Assembly (NCBI RefSeq): GCF_001639745.1
Contig: NZ_LTAX01000007.1
Coordinates: 1 to 64,000 of the forward strand
Reading direction: 5' to 3'
Length of the DNA stretch: 64,000 bases
Source of the DNA: Marinomonas gallaica
Lineage (GTDB): Bacteria; Pseudomonadota; Gammaproteobacteria; Pseudomonadales; Marinomonadaceae
Shown: piece by piece, positions 7,536 through 15,800 of the stretch
Position numbering within the stretch: the first letter of the stretch is position 1
How the letters are laid out: each line of letters opens with the position of its first letter
The notes under the pieces: generated by a model
Database searches by the model: none
Told to the model about the DNA's origin: nothing
The model's input: the letters and a program-made list of their open reading frames with translations, nothing else
Program-made: the position numbers and the translations under genes

Positions 7536-8735
7536 TCAGTTTAAGCCAAATTGAGTTTGTGCTTCTTTAATGATGTGTCGGCCTATTGGTAGTGCTGACG
7601 TCGCCGCGGGAGAGGGGGCATTGCACACATTGATGGTGCGGGCCGTTCTTACGAATAAAAAGTCATCCACTAACTTGCCGTCTTTAGACACCGCTTGCGC
7701 TCTAACGCCTGCTGGGTAAGGGGTCAGGTCTGATTTCTCTACGGAAGGGCAGTATTTTTGCACTTCTTTTAGATAGCCGCCTTTAAAGAGCGAATTTTTT
7801 AATTCCAATAGCCCTGGCTTGAGGTTATCCATCAACACTTTGCGGATACCTGGGTAGCGAAGGCTTTCTAAGCTGTCCGATAACGAAATATCGGTTTTAC
7901 GGTAACCTTCACGTTTCCACGCTAGAACAGCGTTCGGCCCTACCGTGACTGTTCCATCAATCATGCGTGTTAGATGCACGCCAAGAAACGGCATGGCTGG
8001 GTTGGGAATGGGGTAGATTAAATGATTGACGATCTGGTTGTGTTTTTCGGGTAACAAAAAGTATTCACCGCGGAAAGGACAGATTTGAAACTCCGGCTCC
8101 AGCCCTAGCATTCTCACGACTCGATCCGCCATTAAGCCAGAACAAGAGATCAAATATTCGGCGTTATAAGCGCCGGTTGTTGTGTGCGCACAGACTTCTT
8201 CAGATGTTTCATTCAATCCAGTGACATTGGTGTTGTAACGAATTTCGCCACCACGTTCAATCACCTTACGAGCCATGGCTTGGGTGACTTGCTTGTAATT
8301 GACGATGCCGCTGGACGGGACAAAAATTGCGCCGATGCCGGTGATGTTCGGTTCACGCTCACGCAATTCGTCCGCGTTGAGCCAGTGGCGCTCTAGACCA
8401 TTGGCTTCGGTGCGCTCCCATAAGGCTTTCATGCGTTGCATTTCTAGCGCATTGGTTGCTACTAAAAGCTTGCCGCACTCATCATAGGGTATGTTGTTTT
8501 CTTGGCAGAATGCTTTGGTGTCACGGTTACCTTCTAAACAAAACTGGGCTTTAAGGCTACCAGGCGTGTAATAAACCCCTGCATGAATAACACCTGAGTT
8601 ATGGCCCGTCTGATGTTCTGCGGGACCGGATTCTTTTTCAAGTACCAATAGTTTTTTATCTGGGTAGCGCTCAAGCAACTGCATCGCCGTTGACATGCCG
8701 ATTATGCCGCCGCCAATAATCATAAAATCGTACAT
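7536..8735 (-). CDS. lhgO: L-2-hydroxyglutarate dehydrogenase/oxidase
   Basis: A 399-residue FAD enzyme of the DAO family that oxidises L-2-hydroxyglutarate to 2-oxoglutarate, in E. coli passing electrons to the membrane quinone pool. The FAD-binding GGGIIGMSTAMQLL motif is at residues 8-21, with LVLEKE following and HNSGVIHAG near 45-53, a family hallmark. Length equals the usual about 400 residues. It lies 92 bp downstream of glaH on the same strand, which makes its substrate, so the two form a glutarate degradation operon. A perfect hairpin separates them and may lower lhgO expression relative to glaH. The ATG at 8735 has an AAGAGA site upstream. Confidence 0.95.
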   Translation of the reverse strand: MYDFMIIGGGIIGMSTAMQLLERYPDKKLLVLEKESGPAEHQTGHNSGVIHAGVYYTPGSLKAQFCLEGNRDTKAFCQENNIPYDECGKLLVATNALEMQRMKALWERTEANGLERHWLNADELREREPNITGIGAIFVPSSGIVNYKQVTQAMARKVIERGGEIRYNTNVTGLNETSEEVCAHTTTGAYNAEYLISCSGLMADRVVRMLGLEPEFQICPFRGEYFLLPEKHNQIVNHLIYPIPNPAMPFLGVHLTRMIDGTVTVGPNAVLAWKREGYRKTDISLSDSLESLRYPGIRKVLMDNLKPGLLELKNSLFKGGYLKEVQKYCPSVEKSDLTPYPAGVRAQAVSKDGKLVDDFLFVRTARTINVCNAPSPAATSALPIGRHIIKEAQTQFGLN

Positions 8736-8766
8736 CTGTGTTGTCTCTTGAAGAGTCCATAAATCG

Positions 8767-8794
8767 ACATCACCGGCCGTGTCTCCGGTGATGT
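8767..8794 (-). promoter_or_regulatory. Intercistronic hairpin between glaH and lhgO
   Basis: ACATCACCGG (8767-8776) and CCGGTGATGT (8785-8794) form a perfect 10-bp stem with an 8-base loop and no T-run. In this place it may stabilise the glaH message or reduce read-through into lhgO. Confidence 0.5.
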
Positions 8795-8827
8795 TCGGTA
8801 GACGTCTATTTTAGTGTATTTTGACCA

Positions 8828-9796
8828 TCACTGGGTCGGATTACGTAAGGTTTTTGCGTGGGTAAAGTAACCACGCTGACGCATTAGCTCACGACGCAAC
8901 CCTTGGTGGGCGGTAAATTTGTCACGCCCGTGTAGCCAAAAATGATTATTGATGATGAGGAAAGAGCCGGTTGGAACAGGCACGGACAAAGTAGCCTTAC
9001 TGGTTTCAAGAGATTCAGATAAATCTGTTAACCAGTTCCCCTCGACATCATTTTTCGGCTGAACAAATTGATCGATGTACGACATGATAGGCTGCCCGCT
9101 ACGATCGATATCAAACACAGCGTGAAAGATATCCTTGCTAGTGTTTTTGCTGGGTGGTGCACTCCAGCGCATGCTTTGATGTGCTAAAGGATCCGTACTG
9201 AAACGCTCGAGATCTTCCCAGTCATCCAAGTGCAGTAACAACGAATTGCCGCCTTCTATGTTTTGCTCGTCTACTTTCAGCATCATCACATAATCAGTGT
9301 CTTGTTCTACGTATGTGCCATCGTTATGCAGCTCCATTACACGATGGGCTTTACGTAGGTAGCTGTCTGAGTTGTCTTCATTTTTAACGACAAAGCGCGC
9401 GTAATACTGGCCGCTCATGGCGTCAAAGTTAGAGCGTCCTAAAAGGTGAGCGATGGCCGTTGTGAATTTGATCATATCTTCGGCTTGAGTGACTTCGTCT
9501 AAGCCTTCAGGCGTGACCAACAAAGCGCCGCTATTGCGATCCACAAGTGTTTCTACTAAGAGAGACTGAAGTTGATCATCACAAAGCCTATTTAGAATGC
9601 TAGCGACACGAAATCGTAGCATCGATTTATATTCCAACGCCTGTACCGGAAACTTTTCGACCTCTTTCAGAAAGGCGATAACCAGTGATTGCTCGAAGTG
9701 AAGCTGAAGTAAACGTGGGCTTTGCTCAGATGGTCTTAGGGAGAAGCCGGAATGGCTGAGGTTATTAGGTGAATTGGATACGGCAGCTATGGACAT
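8828..9796 (-). CDS. glaH: Glutarate 2-hydroxylase (CsiD/GlaH family)
   Basis: An Fe(II)/2-oxoglutarate dioxygenase of 322 residues that converts glutarate to L-2-hydroxyglutarate with 2-oxoglutarate and O2. The HxD...H iron triad is ELHNDGTY (H157, D159) and FWLHGRD (H289), and the 2-oxoglutarate-binding arginine lies in [13 protein letters not shown]. The C-terminal two thirds is very close to E. coli GlaH. The frame extends 39 codon-bases further upstream, but only the ATG at 9796 has a Shine-Dalgarno site (GAGG, six bases away), and it aligns best with the E. coli N-terminus. First gene of the glaH-lhgO operon, divergent from glaR. No gabD, gabT or gabP follows, unlike E. coli. Confidence 0.95.
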   Translation of the reverse strand: MSIAAVSNSPNNLSHSGFSLRPSEQSPRLLQLHFEQSLVIAFLKEVEKFPVQALEYKSMLRFRVASILNRLCDDQLQSLLVETLVDRNSGALLVTPEGLDEVTQAEDMIKFTTAIAHLLGRSNFDAMSGQYYARFVVKNEDNSDSYLRKAHRVMELHNDGTYVEQDTDYVMMLKVDEQNIEGGNSLLLHLDDWEDLERFSTDPLAHQSMRWSAPPSKNTSKDIFHAVFDIDRSGQPIMSYIDQFVQPKNDVEGNWLTDLSESLETSKATLSVPVPTGSFLIINNHFWLHGRDKFTAHQGLRRELMRQRGYFTHAKTLRNPTQ

Positions 9797-9844
9797 GGGG
9801 GCCTCGTTCATATTTGTTATTTTTGGGTATGACATTGTTGTTTT

Positions 9845-9926
9845 GAATGTAGGTAGATAATCAATAATGTTTACGTTTTAACAAAATATCTACATTTTTG
9901 GTTTCCGTCAATAAAATATCTACATT
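9845..9926. promoter_or_regulatory. Operator region: repeated TATCTACATT motifs between glaH and glaR
   Basis: AAAATATCTACATT occurs at 9883-9896 and again at 9913-9926, exactly 30 bp (about three helical turns) apart. A reverse-oriented relative, AATGTAGGTAGATAA, lies at 9846-9860. Each direct copy is followed by TGGTTT and a run ending in ATAAAAT. The arrangement in a divergent intergenic region beside a GntR/FCD regulator suggests its binding sites. The link to GlaR is inferred. Confidence 0.65.
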
Positions 9927-9951
9927 CCTGGTTTTTGACGATAAAATTGCT

Positions 9952-9980
9952 TTGTGAGGCATTATGGGAATGGCTATAAT
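9952..9980 (+). promoter_or_regulatory. Sigma-70-type promoter of glaR
   Basis: TTGTGA (9952-9957) and TATAAT (9975-9980) are separated by 17 bp, 35 bp before the glaR start. The -35 box sits just past the operator repeats, so autoregulation is plausible. Confidence 0.6.
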
Positions 9981-10014
9981 CGGGTCATTCATACACCTCT
10001 GATACGGATGCTTC

Positions 10015-10713
10015 ATGGCGACCAATGACGAAAAAAACAATCTGGTGAACCTTGCCTATGTTGCACTGAAACGAGATATTACCGAGGGTGTGTACCGACC
10101 CGGTGATAAGTTGCTCATGCGGGGGTTAAAGGAGCGTTATGAGATTGGCTCTGGCCCTATGCGGGAAGCACTTTCACGACTTGTTTCTGAACACCTCGTC
10201 ACCGCCATCAGCCAGCGCGGTTTTCGCGTTGCATCGATGTCGATTGAGGAACTGACGGATATCTACTTTGCCCGTGCCCATTTAGAAGCCATGATCACCG
10301 AGCTTGCAGTGAAGTTAGGGGATGAGAGCTGGGAAGCGGGTGTGATTGCGAGTACGCATACGTTATCGAAAGTGACTCAGTTAAACAGTGCTGAAGACAT
10401 GTTAGGACTGTGGGATGCGCGCCACAAAGCATTTCATCTTGCAATCGCCCAAGGCTGTGGTTCTGCTAAATTATTAGAGCTTCGACTGACGATGCTTGAT
10501 CAGGTTGAGCGATATCGACAACTTTGGCTGCGTCATACCGTTTTTTCTGCAGAGGCTCTAGAGGCAAAACGCGAAGAGCATCGACAGCTTGTTGAGGTAT
10601 TACTGTCTCGAGATCACGTTAAAGCGCGCGACATGATGTTCGAGCATATGACTGGCCCCGTGTCGATCATTTCAGAAATAATAGAAGCGCGAGGCCTGGC
10701 TGAGCATGAGTAA
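10015..10713 (+). CDS. glaR: GntR-family regulator, FCD subfamily (GlaR/CsiR-like)
   Basis: A 232-residue regulator with an N-terminal winged helix (residues about 8-75; GSGPMREALSRLVSEHLV is the recognition-helix region) and a C-terminal FCD ligand-binding domain, where the metal-binding pattern D...H...H is provided by WDARHKAFH and EEHRQL. E. coli GlaR (CsiR) represses glaH and is released by glutarate or 2-hydroxyglutarate. Divergent placement beside glaH and the repeated operator-like motifs between them support the same job here. The symbol is by position and similarity. A canonical promoter precedes it; the immediate ribosome site is weak. Confidence 0.87.
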   Translation: MATNDEKNNLVNLAYVALKRDITEGVYRPGDKLLMRGLKERYEIGSGPMREALSRLVSEHLVTAISQRGFRVASMSIEELTDIYFARAHLEAMITELAVKLGDESWEAGVIASTHTLSKVTQLNSAEDMLGLWDARHKAFHLAIAQGCGSAKLLELRLTMLDQVERYRQLWLRHTVFSAEALEAKREEHRQLVEVLLSRDHVKARDMMFEHMTGPVSIISEIIEARGLAEHE

Positions 10714-10903
10714 ATTAAGCGTTTATTCAGTAATGCCACTGCGCACTCTGAGTGATACGGTTTTATATTAGGTTTTATCAGAAAAAGGCAAAAATTAGTA
10801 TATTCGTATTGTGACGAGCCTTAGCAGGATAATCTCGAAAAGCTTTATGGTAGGTTACGGAGTCTAAAATAATAGTTCAGTGTTCTTGCTAAGGAGTCGC
10901 AAA

Positions 10904-11620
10904 ATGCGTTTGAAGTCAGGTGTGATGGTCTTGGGTATGTTGCTAGGGGCGGGGAGTGTGCCTGCGTTGGCGGCGACATTTGAAGTACCTCAGAATTTTG
11001 AAATCATGTATGTGGACTTAGAAAGTACCAGCTTCGGAAATGATTTTGAAACGGATATAGAACCGGGCGAACGTCAGTTTGTGGTGCGATTTAACCAGCG
11101 TATCGGCGGTGGCAGCAATGCGGAATTTTTTGAGTCGGAACCCTACATCATAGATGTGAAAGTGAAAGAAGACTCCGATATTGTTCTTCAAGCGCCATAC
11201 TTCTTCAATAAGAGCGATGCCGAACGTTTCGCGAAAGCGCCTGAGTTTTCGTTAGTTGATGAAGGTCGAATGGATAAATTGGATTATCAAATCCGTATGC
11301 TACCAAAAAAATCAGGCTTTCAACCATCACGTGATTACAAAAGTGAGATTCGTGAGTTTACAGCGACTTATAAACAGCCAGTTGTAGATAAGCCTAAAGC
11401 GGCGGCAAAGCAAGTCGCCGTGACTGAAGAGCTTGAGATGCTTAAGTTCTGGTACAACAAAGCGGATGTTGCAACCCGCAAAGACATTCGTATTTGGATG
11501 ATTGATCCCTCGCATAAAGCAGCACAGAGCAACAATGCCTACGATATGATGGTGTTTTGGTTCAAGAAAGCCTCTAAAGAAGATCAAAAAGCGTTTCAAG
11601 TTTGGTTGTTAAACGAGTAA
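10904..11620 (+). CDS. DUF2057 (YccT-like) exported protein
   Basis: A 238-residue protein with a clear Sec signal peptide (VMVLGMLLGAGSVPALA, cut after AxA near residue 22), then a beta-rich DUF2057 domain (about 23-155), as in YccT proteins. YccT has been linked to curli control in enterobacteria; no function is shown here. The C-terminus contains two related roughly 25-residue segments, MLKFWYNKADVATRKDIRIW and MMVFWFKKASKEDQKAFQVW, an internal duplication not typical of YccT. The ATG at 10904 follows AAGGAG by seven bases; the frame upstream to 10880 has no such site. Stands alone, with a hairpin after it. Confidence 0.85.
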   Translation: MRLKSGVMVLGMLLGAGSVPALAATFEVPQNFEIMYVDLESTSFGNDFETDIEPGERQFVVRFNQRIGGGSNAEFFESEPYIIDVKVKEDSDIVLQAPYFFNKSDAERFAKAPEFSLVDEGRMDKLDYQIRMLPKKSGFQPSRDYKSEIREFTATYKQPVVDKPKAAAKQVAVTEELEMLKFWYNKADVATRKDIRIWMIDPSHKAAQSNNAYDMMVFWFKKASKEDQKAFQVWLLNE

Positions 11621-11634
11621 GCGGTGATTGAATC

Positions 11635-11672
11635 ATAGAGCCAGATAGTAAGTTATGAGTATCTGGCTCTAT
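11635..11672 (+). terminator. Long perfect hairpin after the DUF2057 gene
   Basis: ATAGAGCCAGATA (11635-11647) and TATCTGGCTCTAT (11660-11672) form a 13-bp perfect stem with a 12-base loop. There is no T-tract beyond AT, so termination efficiency is uncertain. Confidence 0.65.
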
Positions 11673-11877
11673 TGAGCCTCATTTGCAATGGAAAAATTGC
11701 CCTTTCTTGCGCAGGGGTTGCATCATAGGCTTCGTGTGCGGTCGTAAATCGGGTGGCATTCTCGACATAGCGCCGCTATCATTACAAACGAGTTTTCCTA
11801 AGTGCTATGCTTTGCCAAAGGTAACGTGGTTTCGTATGATGCATCGTTTAACTGTACACGCTAATGTTGAGTGCTAT

Positions 11878-12426
11878 ATGAAACACTATTTGTCCCGCAT
11901 GCGAGCAAAAGAAGCATGCCCGCCACGTAAGCCTTTTAGCAAGATTGTTTGGTCTTGGGTTGGCTCCTTTTTAGGTATTTTTTTGATTGCTAGTTTGGGC
12001 GAGTTATGGAGTTTCAACCAACACAGTATGTTGTTTTTGATCGGCTCATTTGGCGCATCTGCCGTATTGATTTACGGGGCACCACTGGCTGAATTTTCCC
12101 AGCCTCGTAATTTGGTTGGTGGGCATGTGTTTTCCGCCTTAGTTGGCGTTACCGTCCATATTTTTATTCCAGACGATCTTATTTTAGCAAGTTCTCTAGC
12201 GGTCTCTTTATCCATCGCTACGATGGATTTTACCCGCACTCTACACCCACCCGGTGGTGCCACGGCGCTTATTGCGGTGATTGGTGGCGCGCACGTGCAA
12301 AGCCTCGGCTACTGGTATGCGCTTACACCAGTATTGGTAGGCGCTTTGATCATGCTCATGGTGGCGTTGTTCGTGAATAATATGTCGGGTAACCCAAAAC
12401 GCCACTATCCCGTTTATTGGTGGTAA
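11878..12426 (+). CDS. HPP family integral membrane protein
   Basis: From the chosen ATG, a 182-residue protein with a basic N-terminus, four to five membrane segments and the family signature LHPPGGATALIAV near residue 125. HPP proteins are inner-membrane proteins; a few plastid and cyanobacterial members transport nitrite, but bacterial roles are mostly unknown. The frame is open from 11683, and ATGs at 11836, 11839 and 11878 are possible starts; 11878 gives the usual short N-terminal tail before the first helix and has GAG upstream. It converges with the PAS-GGDEF gene, with only 41 bp between the ends. Confidence 0.82.
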   Translation: MKHYLSRMRAKEACPPRKPFSKIVWSWVGSFLGIFLIASLGELWSFNQHSMLFLIGSFGASAVLIYGAPLAEFSQPRNLVGGHVFSALVGVTVHIFIPDDLILASSLAVSLSIATMDFTRTLHPPGGATALIAVIGGAHVQSLGYWYALTPVLVGALIMLMVALFVNNMSGNPKRHYPVYWW

Positions 12427-12467
12427 AGAGTGCGCATGTCTGGACGTTCTTTGTATATGCCTTGAAT

Positions 12468-14135
12468 TCAGTGGCGGCTTTTGTATTTATCAATATACAT
12501 ACGTTTATCCGCCACTTCGAGAAGACGTTGTGTGCTTTGTCCGTCAGGGGGAAAGCACGCTACGCCAATGCTAATGCCGAGTTTAAGGTCAGGATAAATC
12601 GCACTAATATCTTGAATGTCTTGTTTTATCTTAGTGATAAGGGTGTGTTTATCACAGGCTTCGCAACACTCGACATTCCGTACGCCAATGAACTCGTCAC
12701 CGCCAATTCGACATAGTAAGCCTTGGTCGCTTAAACGTTCAGACAGCACATTGGCGACTTTCGCTAGGTATTGATCCCCTTCATAGTGGCCATATGTATC
12801 GTTAAGGCTTTTGAATTTGTTGAGATCCATAAACAGCACCATTAAGTGTTCATTCGCCTTTTTAGCGTGAGCCAATCGATGGCCCAACTCTTGATCAAAT
12901 ATTTTTCGGTTTGGAAGGTTGGTTAACGGATCACGATTGGCTAGTTCAAGCAGCAGCTCTTGCTCTTGAATCAGTTCTGATATATCGGTAAACGCACCAA
13001 TATAATTTGTTACCACTCCTGAGTTGTTTTTGAGTGCGTCGATGGTTAATAGTTGCGGGTAAACCTCGCCTGATTTGTGGCGATTCCAAACCGTACCCTT
13101 CCAGTGGCCTTTGTCTTTTAAGTCTCTCCACATGTCTTCGTAGAATGCTTCTTCACAACGACCGGAAGATAAAAAAGAGGGAGTTTGGCCGCACGCTTCT
13201 TTGGCACTGTAACCGGTAATATTGGTAAAGGCATGGTTCACTTCTTGAATGACGGAATTTGTATCCGTCACCATAACGCCTTGATGAGTGGTGTCGACGA
13301 CCGCTGATAATAAGCGAATACGTTCTAATTTATTCGTTTGCTCCGTTACATCTTGAGCGTAACCGTACCAAATCGTGCCGCCCGTTTTGGTTCGCTTTGG
13401 TAACGAGCGTGCTTCCACCCAAATGCTGCCTTTTTCAGGGTGATTAACTTTAAATGTCTCATGCCACTCTGATAGATTGATGCGAGATTGTTCGATCGTT
13501 TGATAAATATGATCAATGTAATCTGAATCTATTCGATTCATCATTGCTGATGCGTCGGCGTGGAGTTCTTCGGCACTGCAGCCAAAAAGCTCTTGGACTT
13601 TTTCAGTTGCAAAAGGCGTGGTTATAATCCCTGATGCATCCATTAGAAATTGATAAACAAACCCTGGTAGGTTGCTAGCGAGAAGCTCAAGGCGGTCTTT
13701 AAGCTGCTTGATTTCTATTTGCTTATGCCACAGTTCGCTTACGTCAAGATGTACGCCAAACATCCACAGTGGCTCTCCTTTTGAATCACGGATTAATACT
13801 GTGCCTTGGTCCAGTACTTTTACCCAATGGCCTTGCTTGTGCTTCATCCGTGCTTCAAAGGTATAAAGGGGTGTTTCACCACAAAAATGTGCCTGAAGTG
13901 CTGAATTGGAACTTTTTAAATCATCTGGATGAATTACGTCTAACCAAGTATTGATAGACAGGGGCTCAAGTTCATCAATGGTATAGCCAATTATACGCAC
14001 CCACTCGTCATTAAATATCGCTTCACCAGTTTGAATATTCCAAGCCCAAGTGCCGAGATTACTGCCTTCTAAAATAAGATCAGATAAATTAGAGAAGTCG
14101 TGCAGGTCTGATGAAGCTGGGATTAAGGCGGCCAT
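12468..14135 (-). CDS. PAS-PAS-PAS-GGDEF diguanylate cyclase
   Basis: A 555-residue cytosolic protein with three PAS domains (about 15-135, 145-265 and 270-390) followed by a GGDEF domain (about 395-550). The active-site loop CRIGGDEFIG is intact, so cyclic-di-GMP synthesis is likely. The usual inhibitory RxxD site five residues before it is absent (SDQG there), so product inhibition through that site is not expected. No membrane segment is present; the PAS domains presumably sense redox, ligand or energy state. Several WxGxxxD/YxGAFTDI-type PAC ends are visible (MFGVHLDVSE, YGYAQDVTE, YIGAFTDISE). No partner gene is adjacent. Confidence 0.93.
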   Translation of the reverse strand: MAALIPASSDLHDFSNLSDLILEGSNLGTWAWNIQTGEAIFNDEWVRIIGYTIDELEPLSINTWLDVIHPDDLKSSNSALQAHFCGETPLYTFEARMKHKQGHWVKVLDQGTVLIRDSKGEPLWMFGVHLDVSELWHKQIEIKQLKDRLELLASNLPGFVYQFLMDASGIITTPFATEKVQELFGCSAEELHADASAMMNRIDSDYIDHIYQTIEQSRINLSEWHETFKVNHPEKGSIWVEARSLPKRTKTGGTIWYGYAQDVTEQTNKLERIRLLSAVVDTTHQGVMVTDTNSVIQEVNHAFTNITGYSAKEACGQTPSFLSSGRCEEAFYEDMWRDLKDKGHWKGTVWNRHKSGEVYPQLLTIDALKNNSGVVTNYIGAFTDISELIQEQELLLELANRDPLTNLPNRKIFDQELGHRLAHAKKANEHLMVLFMDLNKFKSLNDTYGHYEGDQYLAKVANVLSERLSDQGLLCRIGGDEFIGVRNVECCEACDKHTLITKIKQDIQDISAIYPDLKLGISIGVACFPPDGQSTQRLLEVADKRMYIDKYKSRH

Positions 14136-14360
14136 AAGTTATATTACTATCTTAGGTTTTATCATGATCGATATTTAGAGCGTGTTTACAGGTCTTTAAA
14201 GCTCTATCGCGTATACAATTAAACACATATATTGAGGTCGAATACAACCATTTACCTATGCTTGCTTTGTGTACGAATGTTAGCGCTTTACGTAAAATGT
14301 TACCGTAATGTAAAAACTCACGTACATGCAAGGAAATAGCGCGATGATAACGCCTGGATC

Positions 14361-14430
14361 CAACACTTTGACACCAATGTTGGTCAAAGTTGTGCCTGTG
14401 TCTGATGCGTATTCACGCCACAAAGTGTTG
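14361..14430 (+). promoter_or_regulatory. Alternative hairpins in the leader of the 14.5-kb membrane gene
   Basis: CTTTG(AC)ACCAA (14366-14377) pairs with TTGGTCAAAG (14380-14389), a 10-bp stem with a two-base bulge. The overlapping segment CAACACTTTG (14361-14370) is also a perfect match for CAAAGTGTTG at 14421-14430. The two pairings share 14366-14370 and exclude each other, as in attenuators and riboswitches. It lies in a 383-bp gap (14136-14518) with no other gene. No known riboswitch class was recognised. Confidence 0.45.
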
Positions 14431-14455
14431 CATCGATAACCGAACGCGTCCACCG

Positions 14456-14478
14456 TTGTGATCAAATATACATCACAA
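14456..14478. promoter_or_regulatory. Operator-like inverted repeat upstream of the 14.5-kb gene
   Basis: TTGTGAT (14456-14462) and ATCACAA (14472-14478) are perfect inverse copies with a 9-bp spacer, 40 bp before the ATG at 14519. The half-sites look like CRP sites but the spacing is too wide for CRP. Confidence 0.45.
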
Positions 14479-14518
14479 TAAATTTTAGCGAATACTAATT
14501 GAGCACTAAGGAGCTTGA

Positions 14519-15736
14519 ATGATTGAGTTCATTAAGAATAATAGGGATCTAGTGCTAGTAACGCTTCTTATTGTTTTTGGTTGGATCGGTTTTATTGACC
14601 AATACGCCGAGGCGTATATTAATGCTTCGCTTGTATCCGCCGGCGCGTCGTTTGGTGTAGCGAAATTGTTCAATGCGACGGTGTCTGTTTTATCCACGAT
14701 TACGCTAAACGTGCCAGTGGTTGGCTCGATCCAAATTGGTCAGTTGTTAGACCCTCTAAACGATCTTGTCGAGGATTTTTCCTCGGTCATGAAATACGCG
14801 ATCTCATCGCTTCTGATCCAAAAGTTTTTAGTCGGAATACTCCAGACAATCCATTTCAAAGTATTCTTACTGCTCTCTGGCATGGCCTTTGTACTGACTA
14901 AATACATCCTCAAAGAGTATCGAACGGTCACGTATAAAGTGTTCCTGTTCGCAGTCATGTGTAAATTTTCGATTGCGGCGGTGGCACTCGGCAGTAGCTG
15001 GGTGGACAGCGCATTTATTGATGATGTCGTTCAAAAAGAAAACGCCATATTAGAGGCGTTTCCCGTATCGCCAAGTCAGCTTGATGACACCTTAGACTTA
15101 TCCAGTGAAATCAATAAACAGATTGCCTCTGAACTTGAAACAGCTCAGCTTGAGCAGCAACTCATGCAAGTACAATTAGATACGTTGGCTACAGAGGAAG
15201 CGGCAAAGCGACAGCAGATTGACGAGATTGACGTGACGTTAGCTGAGCTATCAGGTGGCAAAACAGGGTTTTCTGCATTATTTGAAAAAGCCAGTGATGA
15301 ACAGCAGTCATTAAACGCTCAACGAACGGTCTTGGCGCATCAGTTAAAGCGTATTCAGTACGATATTGAAGCAACTGAAGATGACATCGCTGAATCGAAA
15401 GAGATGGCCTCTGATCTTCGGGAGCGCTTAGAAGGAGAAAAAAGCACCTTTCAAAGCATCCGCGATGGTTTTAACCAAGTCACAATGGCCGCGAAAAACA
15501 AAATCACTGGATTTGTAAGTACGTTAAACCAATCCATGGATCATTTTTTAAACCTGATCGCATTGTTTGTATTGAAGACCGTGATTATCCCAATTGTGTT
15601 TTTAGTGGCGATTTACAAAGTGTTTGTCAGACTCTGGGGGATGACACCAGTGGCCGCGGTTAAGGGCTTGCAAGGTGCTATTAAGCGAACTACATCTGAG
15701 AATCCGGAAAGCCCGCAAAATACATTTGAGAAATAA
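14519..15736 (+). CDS. Membrane protein with long cytosolic/periplasmic coiled coil, unknown
   Basis: A 405-residue protein I do not recognise. It has an N-terminal membrane segment (about 10-28), hydrophobic stretches at about 58-80 and 95-135, another at about 142-162, a long charged heptad-rich region at about 190-330 (ELETAQLEQQLMQVQLDTLA and following), and a final membrane segment at about 342-368 with a basic tail. That is a membrane-anchored coiled coil held at both ends. AAGGAG lies six bases before the ATG. It is preceded by alternative hairpins and an inverted repeat, and ends convergently 64 bp from lldD. It may be a scaffold or envelope-spanning protein; no enzymatic motif is visible. 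Confidence 0.85.
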   Translation: MIEFIKNNRDLVLVTLLIVFGWIGFIDQYAEAYINASLVSAGASFGVAKLFNATVSVLSTITLNVPVVGSIQIGQLLDPLNDLVEDFSSVMKYAISSLLIQKFLVGILQTIHFKVFLLLSGMAFVLTKYILKEYRTVTYKVFLFAVMCKFSIAAVALGSSWVDSAFIDDVVQKENAILEAFPVSPSQLDDTLDLSSEINKQIASELETAQLEQQLMQVQLDTLATEEAAKRQQIDEIDVTLAELSGGKTGFSALFEKASDEQQSLNAQRTVLAHQLKRIQYDIEATEDDIAESKEMASDLRERLEGEKSTFQSIRDGFNQVTMAAKNKITGFVSTLNQSMDHFLNLIALFVLKTVIIPIVFLVAIYKVFVRLWGMTPVAAVKGLQGAIKRTTSENPESPQNTFEK

Positions 15737-15800
15737 TTTCAATCAATTTCAGATAAGCCTTTATGTTGGCATTCAAACACAAAGGCTTCGTTGCTGCTGG

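Noticed and set aside
14456..14478. Possible CRP site upstream of the 14.5-kb gene
   Set aside because: The half-sites TGTGA/TCACA are there but separated by 11 bp, not the 6 bp CRP needs; kept only as an unassigned inverted repeat.
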